A DNA stretch of 64,000 bases from Onchocerca lupi (taxonomy: Eukaryota; Nematoda; Chromadorea; Rhabditida; Onchocercidae): assembly GCA_028564675.1 (NCBI GenBank), contig JAOVVO010000058.1, forward strand, positions 143,863-207,862, given 5' to 3'. Shown one piece after another: positions 11,305-23,338 of this stretch. The notes beneath the pieces are model-generated. The model saw only the letters and a program-made list of their open reading frames with translations. It made no database searches and was not told where the DNA came from. The position numbers and the translations under genes were made by a program. Every line of letters begins with the position of its first letter. The first letter of the stretch is position 1.

Positions 11305-14300
11305 ATGGATTACAAAGAAACACAGAATCAAGAGCTTGAGGCGCTTGAAGTGATCTATTCGGACGAGTTAGAGATTGTGTCCAGCGAATATCGCAATATC
11401 TCCATGAGTATATCATTGCAGTCTCATCAGGTTCGTTTTTTAGCTAATGCATTCTTATGACGAAATAAATTATTAGTTCCATCTGGAGCAATGATTGACA
11501 AATTACAGATGATTCTATGAAATCAAATGATCTCACATTCAAATTAACGTTATAATAAAGTGCAGTAAATTCTAAAGAATTGCATTACATAGCTTCGTAA
11601 AGTTATCGTAGTTTTCCAGAGCTTTACGCTTCTATAATATTTCGTAATATCATATATAACACGGTTGCCTGCAGATTGATTTGTCAGGATGAAGTTGAGG
11701 GTCGAGTTTTCGAATCTGGTTTCCATTGCTTCCACTTTTAAGTAATTTTTGATTTTAAGGGGAAAGAAGTTCCTTATATGTTCGAAGTAACGTTGAACCT
11801 TCGGTTGCCAGCGGATTATCCAGATGTTGCACCAGAAATTGAAATCCTTGGGCTGGAGAGCACATTCACAAGTGAACGTATTGAAAGAGTACGAAGGATA
11901 TTGTGCAATGTAGCACAAGAGAATCTTGGTATGCCAATGGTATTCACCATCGTATCAGCTTTGCAGGTTTTTGTTACTTGCAACATTTTATATTAATCAC
12001 TTAAAAGGAAAGTTACTTGTCCCATATTCTATGCATCTCTTCCAATTTCGTCTTTTGTTTCAGAAAAAAAAAAAAAAAAAAAGAGTAAGGATTTGACTGG
12101 ATCTCCAGCGTGTGTCAGTCTCAAACCATTCTTTTATACTAGTCCTTTGAGCTCAGAAGAACAGTTCTTGCAAGAATGAAGGCATTTTATCTTAATTTTC
12201 TAGGATGAAATTGGACATTTAGTAGAAGATTTAGAAACTGAAAAAATAAAAGCAGAAGAAAAAGCAGTAGAAGAAAAAGAAGCGGAGGAAAGAAAAAAAT
12301 TTGAAGGTTTTTACTTATTTTTCGTTTTGATATTACAGCAAGATGGCCATAAGTATGGCGTATATATGAATCTCAATTATTTAATTTTACCCCATTAAAA
12401 CTTACAAGAATTTGAAACTGCTTTATGTAACACATTTTCAACAGGGATTAAAGAAAATATTGATAGTTAATGGTATAAGAAAGTTATTTCTATTGCATTT
12501 TTAAAGATATATTGGCCAGTTTGTTAAATAATCTTTTTAAAATGTGTTTGTTACATCTGTATCATTTAAAAAAATTCAAAGATGATATAGCTTTGTGCTT
12601 CAAATGAATTCGTTGATCCTTTCTTCATTCCGCTAAAATCAATTAACTAATAATACGTGCTTCGTATTGAAATAGGACGTCATCTTATTATCCAAAATTT
12701 AACTGTTTAAATTTTGAATGAGTTGTGTTTGAGGAGAAAAAAATTTCGAAAAAATCTAAAGTTATACAATTCTCACAATTCTTCAGATTTTGGGATTCTT
12801 CAAGGTAATTCAGTGGTTATCATTTCCATACAGATGATTTTGAAAATTCAGAAAGTCAATTAATGATAGAATACTTTTCCAAAAATTTAGATGAATTTTA
12901 GCATTTCTAGACTGCACTCATTTCCATTACAAAGATGATTGTAATCAGCCGACTTTTAGTATCTCTTTAATATATATAGTGAATTTCGTCAGAGAATTTC
13001 ATCGTAAGAATGATGATTTGTTGTTTATCTGTGGATTGGCCCATTTTTGATATTTTATTGATTGCAAGACTAACTACAGAATGTTCACAGTGTAATAAAT
13101 TTTAAATGCTCTAGGGTATTAAGAAGTAAACGATTTCGTGAGTATGAGAAATGCGAATCACTGCTGCAGGTAGTACTGCTGTTGTACCTTCTACAACCAC
13201 TATTGCTGTGACACGAAATGACAAGGATAACTGCATTTAGATACCATGCTTCCCCATCTCTTGTCGTATTTCCACATTCTCTAACCTCCATTCTCTATTA
13301 ATATCGATACTTCTCCTACTATTTCCACGCTACTTGGACCGTAATTCGGGCAAAATTCATCTATAAAAGTTTCGCACAATGTCTCTCACTTTCCTTCTTT
13401 CTGTATCTCATTAGTCAACTTTTTTATCGCTTTGTCCATCTTCATTTCCATTTCCATCTTCAGATTTGAAATGCTTCTTTGCTGTTTCTTAATCATTATT
13501 TGATTTGAGGAGAAGAAGTAATTGGTATAACTTTTATCGGTATTTCCCTAATAGATCAAAAGTTTTTGAATCTTAGAAGCTTAAAATTGTAAATAAAGTC
13601 GATTTTCTATAGAACTATCGGATGTCATGATTTCAGTGATATTTCATAAAATTTACTCGAAATTTTTTCCATTTACAGGAACTCGAGTAACGCCTGAAGC
13701 GTTTTTAGCATGGAAGAGAAAATTCGATGCCGAAATACGAGCTACCGAAGAAAAAGAAAAATGGGTAAAAGTTTTCTTTTTTTCAACTTTATGGTTCGGC
13801 ATCAGAATTCACAATTAAACTTTTAAAGCAGTAATATATTATTTCTTGATTTTCATAAATCTACAAGCTCTTTCACATGTTAGCTCAAATTGAGAGATTT
13901 TCAAAGTCCTGTAAGATGTCCATCTCAATTTTTGTCTTCAATTTTTTTTAGAATTCTAGCGAAACTTTCGCAGAATTTTTAAGAATTATTTAGGCTTTCT
14001 TTTTCGCATTCTTTTTTTCCGTCATTATATTCTTTTACTTTCTTCTTTTTTGTTTCCTTTAGATCTATTAAATATATGTTAAAAATTGATCATTATATAT
14101 TCATAGACAACAATATTGAGTCATAATATTTCAATATATATGTACATTAATGTTAATATGCCTTGAAAAATTGCATTTTGGAAGTTCAGTATGACTTAAA
14201 AATGGGATTGGTAATTAGATTGTCAGTTTTAAACAAAAACTGCTAAAAGATAAAAGGTTATCCTCTGCTTTTGTCTAAAGATACCAAACCGATGATAGTT

Positions 14301-16798
14301 TTGTTACCAGCACATTTTTCTCCAAAATTTGTTGCAAATAAAAAACAATGTAATAACTTTACAAAAAGATGAGCTGTTTAAAGCTTTCGATTGAATCTAG
14401 GGAAATTTATTACTATTATTCGAGTATATTAATTGAGTAAACGATTTTTTCGGATTTTTAGAACTTTCCAAGAACATAGGCCCCAAACATAATCTGTAAA
14501 TTCCTTCGACGGTTTATCGAAAGAAATCGGAACATTTTTGTTTGCATAGGAGCACCCGTGCTGCGAAGCTATGCATCTACAGCAACGTCGATTTCCGATC
14601 CACCTTGAGCGTCTCTGTACCGTTACTTTCCTTCATCCTTGATATTATTTAAATACTTAAAAACTATGTGTTGTTCTGTTCATGAGATTAAAGCAGTCAA
14701 AAAGTTCGATTTCATTTTATTGGCAACATCAAATTGTGCATGTCGCTTATTCTTGCTCCAAATTCTATACCGTCAAATGCAGCTCTATTCTGAATATTCT
14801 ACAGTATCATTGAAAAAAATTTTTTATTTGCGATGCATTTGCTAGAAAATGTTTCATTTGTGATTTTAAAATAAAAAAAGGTAATTTCTCCTAAGACAGT
14901 TTTTACTCTGCCTTCTTATTGCATGTTTAATGCATCAATTTCTTAAACTAATGCCGACGACAAAAAAACAAATTTGTATTAAATTTATTATATAACTTAG
15001 AAATTAACAGAACTTAAAAAACATGTTATTACCTAGATTTCTGAGTATAAAAGAGACTATTAAAGATTTGGAAAAATATCCGTAATATCCGCAATACTTT
15101 TATATGAATTTTTTCGGTGATAATATTCAATCATATTGCAATACTACATCCAATTAATGTAGTGTATTGTTATCTCCTAAAAAGATACGCGTTCCATTAT
15201 ATTAGTCTTTTAATATTAGCCATCATTCATTCTTTTATTTAGCGCATTCAAATTTAATAATACGTAGTTTTTAGTAATAAATACAGTTGTTGTAGTCCAT
15301 AATTAAGATTTAATTGATTTAGACAATTCAGTAAATTTTTGAAATTTATCAAATATGCAGTTCGAATTATTTGCATTTAAGGAATCAAAAAATCGTTTTT
15401 TTTTTTTTTCAGGTTCGCGAAGCAGAAGGAGCTAGAAAATTAACGGGTCGACAATTATTTCTTCGTGATTCAACATTAAATTTGTCAGATGTAGCATTGA
15501 TGCAAGCGGCAAGCAATGAAATTGAATTCGATGAATCACTTTTCGATGAGGTAGTTATGATTTTATCAAATACTGTTACAAGACAGTGGCGCGTTAGTTG
15601 AAGAATAGGATAGATCGATTGATCTAGTATTGTATACAAATAAACCATGTAAAAATTTTATGAATCGGTTGGTCAAGTATTATATAAAAATATATCATAT
15701 GCAAAATATCAGATCTAGTAAAATTTTATGATGTCATAGTTGCTAATTTCTTTGTTCGAAATTGATTTTTTTTCATGAATGATTTTTCCATATATTTAGG
15801 AAAACTGATTATAATTCTACTTTAAAAATAGTTAAAAATTTATATCTGTCTTGAATACCAAAAGAATTTTTTAAAAGTAAAATTTGTGATCAAATGACAA
15901 GTATTTTTACTTGCAAAACAGATGATTCCGGTTGGGGAGGGATTGATAAAGAGAAATTAATATGAAAGACTGTGTAAGAACTTTGGCGAACATCGGTTTA
16001 ATGGGCCAAATTCAGTATTCAATTTTAACGATTTAAAAACGTACTCAAACATTTGAATAAAGAATGCGAAAACCCGGTGTATTTCTCTTGCATCAAAATT
16101 TTCATTTCATCTTCATCTGCGACCGCCTTTCTTTCTATGATTTATATTTCTTAAGTGAATTATTTTTGTTATATCATATTTTACGCGATAATGCTAATTT
16201 ATCTTAATTTCCTTTATTTGGCTCTTATTTCCGTCACTATCTTATGTCTTTTTGAAACTTCTTATTGTTAAATTCTTTGTGTAGTTTTGAAAATTTCTAC
16301 AGTTGACTCTGTCATGTAGAGTTAAAAATTTAACATAAAAGCCAATGGAAATTTTCAGAATTTAACGTTGCAGAATTTCAATTTTTTTAGAAGATATTAT
16401 TTAGGCTCGTGCATATCCAATGCTAAATTATATTATATTAGAGCTTCCTGTCAAAAAGCTTTCAAGATTAAGTAATCAGAAACAAAACTATCGCAGTTTT
16501 CTCAGATTGCAATGTGTATCTTACATTTATTGCTCGATTGCTTTTTTTCAAACGGCAAAGAATTATAGTCATAAATCCACAAATAATCAAATTAGTCTGT
16601 TTTGAGATTCACGAGAAAAGATTGAGAATTTTCTCAACATTAATGACGGAACAGAAACTCGATTCATGTATTAAATACGTAATTAGTTTTATTTACCATT
16701 ATTTAGAAAACAAATATATTTTGTTCCTAATATTATTCTGTTTAAATTTTGAAAATATTTAGGATATTGATGGCTTAGATTCCGATGAAAATGTCTAA
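11305..16798 (+). CDS. rwdd-1: RWD domain-containing protein 1 (RWDD1/DFRP2-type) homologue
   Basis: Six exons: 11305..11430, 11760..11966, 12204..12306, 13679..13764, 15413..15550, 16763..16798; 231 residues, all junction phases agree. Residues 1-112 form the RWD domain: MDYKETQNQELEALEVIYSD at the start, then LPADYPDVAPEIEI (the YPxxxP motif) and VAQENLGMPMVFTIVSALQ. Residues 112-146 are a Glu/Lys-rich coiled coil. The conserved RWDD1 C-terminal region follows: TPEAFLAWKRKFDAEI, KLTGRQLFLRD and VDESLF-like FDESLFDE, ending in an acidic tail. In yeast and animals this family (Gir2/RWDD1) binds and stabilises DRG2-type translational GTPases through DFRP2 and interacts with GCN1-associated translation control; cytosolic. 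The start codon begins the canonical RWD helix. Introns 3-5 are unusually long (1.2-1.6 kb). The last exon has only 12 codons including stop, easily missed by gene finders. Confidence 0.95.
15613..15710. repeat. 49-bp diverged tandem duplication in rwdd-1 intron 5
   Basis: Units 15613-15661 and 15662-15710 align end to end (GATCGATTGATCTAGTATTG against GAATCGGTTGGTCAAGTATT, then similar AT-rich tails). Confidence 0.7.
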
Positions 16799-19700
16799 AA
16801 ACAACAACGAAAGGAGTGCTTCAGGTGCAGTACTTATGCAATTTTGAAACCTTTATCTTTGAATTTTTCAAAAGTTTCGTACATTAGATTTATTGTTAAT
16901 TCAGATAAATTTTTTTTCAGCTGTAATTTCTTCATGCTGGCGTATTGTAGAGTGCACGTCGAGAAAAGAACATTTATCAGTAGCACCGTTATCATCAGAT
17001 TTCATTTTTTCTCCGTTCTGGTCAGAAATTTAAAGCCATCCACTTATTAAAAAAATTTTTATCGTGTATGTTTATTCATTATTCAAAATGTTTGAATTTG
17101 GTTCAGGTTAGTTGACTGGTTTTTGTACTTAAATTTTGCTGTTTTGAATGGTATGAATATTGTCAATTCATATTGATTGTATAATATGGAGCCTGAAGTT
17201 GTTTTTTCACCATCAAGAAAGAATTTTGCTGGTTTCAAATCTTCTATTACTTTTTCGAGATTTTTACGATGATATTCGCTATACTTCATCTTTTTTTTTT
17301 CTTGGGATAAATTGATATATGGTTTACTGGGTTATTAATTTCTATTAGTAATATAGTGATTAATGCGTTGTAAGCTGATAAAAAAATCGTTTAGTTTGTT
17401 TATCAAAAAGTACGTTTTTAAAGCACTTCTGCAGAGCTTTATGGAAAGCTCATTTGTTTTTTCTTTGTTGTACTTTTTTCATATCTGTTCTGGTTTATTT
17501 CCTCATATGTATTATGTTCTGGTAATTTCGAAATAAATTACTGAAATCTCTAATTTTTAGATATCTTACATAGTTGTATTAAAAAAATTAGGTTTTAAAT
17601 GCCGCCATGAAGTCCATGATTCTAGAAATGCTATAGTTGTTCATTTGTTAATATTCGCGACATTTTTGAGCAAAAAATAAATAAAACTTTTTAAACTAAA
17701 ATAGTTTACTTCCGATATATATAAGAAGGGTGAATCTTTTTTGAGATTTGCTAGAAACTACCTAGTGCTAACTTTTTTTTGGTCTTCTTTTTCTCAAAAG
17801 AGAAATTAATTCTTTTTTTAAAATTTTTTTCAAAAATTAACGGTAATTTTATGTTATTAGATCATTGTTTTTAGTAGTTTTCCTGAACTTTAATGGGAAA
17901 ATATGATTTTAAAAACAAGCTGTAAAGACTTTTATGTTGATGCAAGTGATTGAGTAATTGGAATTAGAATTGGCAATAGAATATCTCTGGGAAAATCGGA
18001 CTGTAATTCTTTAAATTATTAAAATTTGACGAAATAATAAAGAAATCGATGAAGTTGTGTTTGGCAACTTATAACTTTGCTCATCATTCAATATCATTTT
18101 CATTTTTTTTTTCTGCTTTGATACTTCGTATTTCACTTGATGTTTTTTTTTTTTTTTTTTGAAGAACAAGAAATAAAACAGTTTTCGTTTCAATGGAAAG
18201 CATTTTTGTTGAACAATGGTTGCTTCAAACCAAAATGACTGTTTTTTTTTTCTTTTTTTAATATATTCAGAAATTTCAGTGAACCATAATTCAAGAATTT
18301 CCTTAAGAACTTTGATGGTAGTTAGTCGATTGTTCCGTAAAGTGATAGCCGTCTACTTTGATATCAGTATTATTTAGATAAAGTGGATATTTTTTAATAG
18401 AATCAGCACTAATTTATTGATGGAAGTCTTGACTAACAATAATTCCAGTTTTCTGTTTATGTAAAGGAAAGAAATAGTGTAAAACAGCTGAGTTCCTCAC
18501 TGATCATCACAAAATCAATTAATATATTTAATTATTTATGAAATAGCGAAATAATGGAATAAATCTGCAGAATTTGTTTATTTAATTTCACTAACTGTAA
18601 GCTTTGGTTGAGGATATGAACTGATTTTTGAGATCAAACTTTTCTTTGGCGAACAGTAAATTATGAGTGAGAAGTGTCAGTCACTAATTATCAGTATCAG
18701 TTATAATATCATTGCCTGTATCAGTCATTGAATACATTGATATTTTGACAAATTAACCAAGATGACTTGTCAACTGTAGATGTGACAAACAAGAACAACC
18801 TTCTTATTCAACTGCTGTTAATAAGTTCTAGGAAATGCTTGAGATGTTGTTTACGCTGAACCATATTATGAAAAAATATTACAACTTCAGATTTGTTTAT
18901 TAACTAAGTCCTAACTTTTCTTTCGCACAAAGTAATTTTTTTTTTTTTTTTTTTTTTTTTGCTTTTGACAATGTAACAGAAGGAATAAATTGTTCATCTT
19001 TCTATTTTAACAGTAAGTGATGAATGCCTTTCCATTTAGATGTTCTCATCATCCTTTTTCCACTTTCTGAAAGTTGAACTTAGAAGGGATTAACAAAAAT
19101 TTTCCATTTTATGTGACACCACGTCTTCACACTGAAAGTCTTTCGAGTGTGAGTGAAACTTTCTCTTTCTATATGGCAGGAAAATAACATAAAGATGTTA
19201 TGACTACACTGACTACACTTCCTTCTGAAAGAAGTTATTATTTACTAACATCCTGGATACTTTCTTCCTTATTCAGAGCAGAATCTTAAGTGATAGACTA
19301 ATCAGATTGTAAGCTCGGATTAGTTTATCCCTCCTCTTCGTAACGATTTTTTTTTTTGTCAGTTTATGGCAACCAATTTATTTAGTTTGTTTATCATAAG
19401 TCTTCTTTTAGGTGTGTGTTAGTTAACGATGATGGCTCTGTTTTGCGTCTTTTGCAGCAATGTCCCTCAGTTAAAGAAAGACTGGCAACGGCATCGTTTT
19501 TTTTTCAATAATTAGTTCTTTCTGTTTCTATAAATCGAAAAAGAGATTTAGAATAAATAATTGGAAATTCCTATTTGTGTTGGAAGTTCTAATTTTAATT
19601 TGTTTTTTTTTTTTTTCTTTTCTATGTGAGAAAAATAAGCGTTCACTTACTCAGAAGATTTAAATCCAAAATAGGTAAAATTTAATTCCTCATTATATGT

Positions 19701-19850
19701 TCAGATTTCATGCTGTTTTTGATTTGTTTGTTTGGAGAGATCATTAGATGTACTAGTAAACATAAGCATAGTAAATGTGAGTCACGTTCTTTGCTAATGA
19801 TTTGCTTTTGGCATTTATAGATAAAATTTATTGATTGTTTGTAGGGTTGA
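16799..19850. other. Intergenic between rwdd-1 and par-6
   Basis: No exons recognised. The stretch is rich in T homopolymers (about 24 T at 18939-18960; shorter runs at 18142-18160 and 19601-19616). It presumably holds the par-6 promoter and outron; a TTTGTAG acceptor at 19838-19844, six bases before the par-6 ATG, is a plausible trans-splice site. Confidence 0.6.
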
Positions 19851-22800
19851 ATGTCGTGGAAGTCGGATGGCCCGCCGTCCAGTCATGGTTCGTATTCGCC
19901 GTCATCCGGACAAAATAGCTCAGGTGTAAGTAGTCATTCTATCAAGCTTTTACAAAGTCTGGAGGAAACAGGTCTTGAATGACGGATGGAAAATAATACT
20001 TAAAGACTTTCGTAACTGTCAGAAAATGTCAAATACGTAGTGTCCGAATATATAACACAGTGCAGTCTCTTATTGGCGTATGGACAGCATACCGAATATT
20101 GATCTTAAAAGGAGATTTATTGTGCTTTAGACTACATTGTCTATCGTAATCTGCTTAATAGTACACTTTCGATGAAGTAGTAATTAGGAAATAATATGCA
20201 CAAAACAAATGATAGTTGACTGAGAAATCATCTTTCTGTTTCATTCCTTTTTTTGTTTTATTGCAGTCTAACGGTCGAAACAGTGCTGCTCGTACTTTTC
20301 AGCCGCTGCATGCGCTGATTCCTACATTTTTACAAGTGATTTTCTTTCTTGTTGCTCTCCACTTCTTTGTTTCAAGCAAAGCATCATTTGTCTCGTCGAA
20401 TATTTTGAATAAATCCACATTTAAGATGGTGATTAGAAATGAAATCCTAAATCAAATATAACATGACTAAAAGCAGAATACATGTACTGTTTATTAATTT
20501 GTTAAAGATAATTGTTTTAGGTGAAGTCGAAGTTTGACTCGGAATGGCGGCGTTTTTCGCTACAGTTTCAAGATAACAAACCTCCCTCTTATGAAGACTT
20601 TCGTACGCTGGTCGAAGGTCTTCATTCTTTACACAATATACCTTTCACACTGTGTTATACAAGCCATTCTGGAGACCTCCTTCCCATTACTAATGATGAT
20701 GTAAGTTGCTTCTTCATGAGCGAGTCAAGAGAAATTTAGATTGCTCAGAGGTGGAACAAGAAAAACAATATTACAACTTAAAGAGATTCTGTTTTTGTTT
20801 CTGCCGGTACATGCACTACCATTTGAATTTGTCTAAATGAAAGAAGATTTAGACAGTAAAAGATAAGTTACATGATACTGTTTTCAACTGTTCTTGGAAA
20901 AGTGAAAGTTACTTAAAATGGAAAAAAAATGCTTTTTCTTATAATATGAAATTTGTTTTCACAAAACCGTTTTATGCAGAATTTTCGAAAATCTTTTGAA
21001 TCGGCCCGGCCAACACTCCGGCTTTTGATACAACGAAAAGGTGAATCTTGGGAAGAGAAATATGGTTATGGTACAGATACAATCGATCGACGGCGCAAAG
21101 GATTGTCATTATTAATACCGACAGCTTCTAGACCGCCGAAAAGAACATACAATATTTCAAATCCAGAAGATTTTCGACAGGTTAATCTTCACTTTTTATT
21201 TCATGTCATTTTGACACAATCTCTTTCGAAAAACCATAGTAAGTTTTTAAATTCAAAAAGACATTTGCTGTTGTTGTTGTTTTTCAAAAAAAAAAAAAAA
21301 AAAAAAAAAAAAAGAAATGAAGATTAACCATTAACCAAAAAAAAAAAGAACTGAAATATATTCTGTTTATTTTTGGTAGCGGACAAGTTAACTGTTTCTT
21401 TTTATTATTCCGTTTAAGTTTCGAAAAGATATTCTAAACTTCAAGACTTTAGAAAAATCATTTTAAAGCGACTTACATTTCTAAAAGCATTTTATTCTAT
21501 TTTTTGGATTTTTAACTTTTAGCTTTATTTTAGATCTCCTGTATATTTCTTCTAAATAAGTTAGTATAAATTGGTATTTTTTCAGGTGTCTGCAATAATA
21601 GATGTAGATATTGTCCCAGAAGCTCATCGTCGAGTACGGCTTTGTAAACATGGGAGTGATCGTCCGTTGGGATTTTATATTAGAGATGGTAAAATTACAT
21701 AATTGGTTTGGATGTATTTTGTGAAGTAGTAGCATAATTTTAATATGCTTATTTAAGGTTGTGTTTATATACCCTAATCTCAGATTAGTAGAATCAGTTT
21801 ACTTAAATACTATTTCGAGGTCTTTTTGTCTTGAGTTTTGGTCTTCATATTTTCTCGTGAAATAATTTTGACTGGAGTTAAGGAGCGTAAACTTGATCAA
21901 ATAAATTGAAAGTTTTTCAACTTCGTTTTCGTTTTGTTCTTTTGTCTTTTATCAACTTCGTTTTGTTCTTTTGTCTTTTAGAAACATAAAATTTATCAGG
22001 TCATTTTCCAGGAACATCAGTAAGAGTAACTCCACAAGGTGTGATGAAAATACAAGGGATATTTATCAGTCGTCTTGTTGAAGGCGGTTTGGCTGAGTCT
22101 ACAGGCTTATTAGCAGTTAATGATGAAGTGCTTGAAGTGAATGGTATTGAGGTTTGTTTTTTAATGTTTCAGAGGGACTTTTTTTTTTCAAAAAGAAAAA
22201 AAAAACGAGGAGCAGAATAATTGTTGGTTTTATAACAATTATTTTAAAGGTGAAAATATTTCATGTACGATGATCATGTGCAATTAAGGTTTTTTTTTTG
22301 GCACAAAGTCAGTAATTTAGTGTTGTCCGTCTTTCCTGTTTGATTCACTGTTTTCAGGTACAAGGTAAAACTTTAGATCAAGTAACAGATATGATGGTAG
22401 CAAATGCCCAGAATTTAATAATTACTGTAAAACCAGCGAATCAACGAAATACTCTCCAGCGTGGTATACATTCACGTATCTCAGATTGGAGTGGAACTTC
22501 CGAAGATACATTAACGGCGCAGAGGCGAGATAATAATAATGATATGCACAGCTCGAATGGGTATGTTTCCAAATATAAATAATTTCTATGCTTGCTTTTT
22601 GTATAACTTTCGAATTACTTATTAAGGTTTAATTTTTGTTGTTAATTTCTCTTGAAGAAGGAAACAGTGATTTGTCTAAATGCTGTCTCGAATATTTTTT
22701 AATTATATGTGTTGCGGCAGAAACGAATCCTATTTAAAGAAAGGTTTTATTAATTGACGGAACAGTGATTCTTCATTACAAACAATTATTAGGAAATATT

Positions 22801-23338
22801 CAAGCAAATTGATCACTAAGTTATTCTTTCCTTTGTCGCTCGTAGAGAAAAATATCGCTTCTTAATTGTTGGTCTGCTGTGTCGCTTCGAACTCCAGCTC
22901 TTGCTGCAAACAGAAGTGATTTGTCTCTAAAATCCGAATCCTTTAAATTCTTTCGAGGCTCCTTCTCCTTTCCTGATCTCCATCGTGTCGCCTTATGACT
23001 GATCAATCTTACTTTGTTTATCTGTTAATCGGAGCGTTTTGACGGTAAAAATGTTTGTCGTTTTGGTCCCGTTGAAACTATCTTTGCACTTCTTGACCTT
23101 TAACATTCTTTATTTACAATAATTACTTCTTTCGGATTTTTCCGACAAATGCTCTCAAACTTACTTTTGATTTAAATGTATGAATTTTTTCAGTGCACTG
23201 TCTAAATTACATCGAAATAACAATGAACTGAGTGATGAAGATTCGGATGAAGATATTGTTGTTGATCACACTAAAGAGAACACTAATAACACAGCATCAG
23301 AAAGCCATCATCACCATAGGTACCAAAGAAATCGATAG
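19851..23338 (+). CDS. par-6: PAR-6 cell polarity scaffold (PB1, semi-CRIB, PDZ)
   Basis: Eight exons: 19851..19925, 20267..20335, 20521..20700, 20980..21180, 21586..21688, 22012..22151, 22358..22560, 23194..23338; 371 residues, all phases agree. PB1 domain about residues 48-125, opening VKSKFDSEWRRFS and carrying LLPITNDD; it pairs with atypical PKC (PKC-3). Semi-CRIB at about 166-186 with ISNPEDFRQVSAIIDVDIVP, which binds CDC-42-GTP. PDZ about 187-285 with carboxylate-binding loop PLGFYIRDG and later GLAESTGLLAVNDEVLEVNG. The C-terminus is divergent: acidic (SDEDSDEDIVV) then His-rich before TAG. Nearly every conserved residue of nematode PAR-6 is present, so the gene looks intact. PAR-6 works with PAR-3, PKC-3 and CDC-42 at the anterior/apical cortex. 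Intron 5 has a short tandem duplication; intron 7 contains the second copy of the dispersed repeat. The Ser/Pro/Gly-rich N-terminal 48 residues precede the usual PB1 start. Confidence 0.97.
21918..21980. repeat. 28-35 bp tandem duplication in par-6 intron 5
   Basis: CAACTTCGTTTTCGTTTTGT and following bases (21918-21952) are repeated at 21953-21980 with a 6-base deletion. The second unit ends in an acceptor-like TTTTAG, 31 bp before the acceptor used for exon 6. Confidence 0.8.
22925..23078. repeat. Dispersed repeat copy 2, in par-6 intron 7
   Basis: About 150 bp aligning in the same orientation with 3415-3560: shared blocks include CTTTCCTGATCT, TCGCCTTATGA, TTTGTTTATCT and GGAGCGTTTTGA. It contains about one and a half of the 24-bp units found nine-fold in copy 1. 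Identity is roughly three quarters by eye. Confidence 0.75.

Noticed and set aside
13085..13291. 68-codon minus-strand frame
   Set aside because: Lies inside rwdd-1 intron 3, no linked exon and no recognisable motif.
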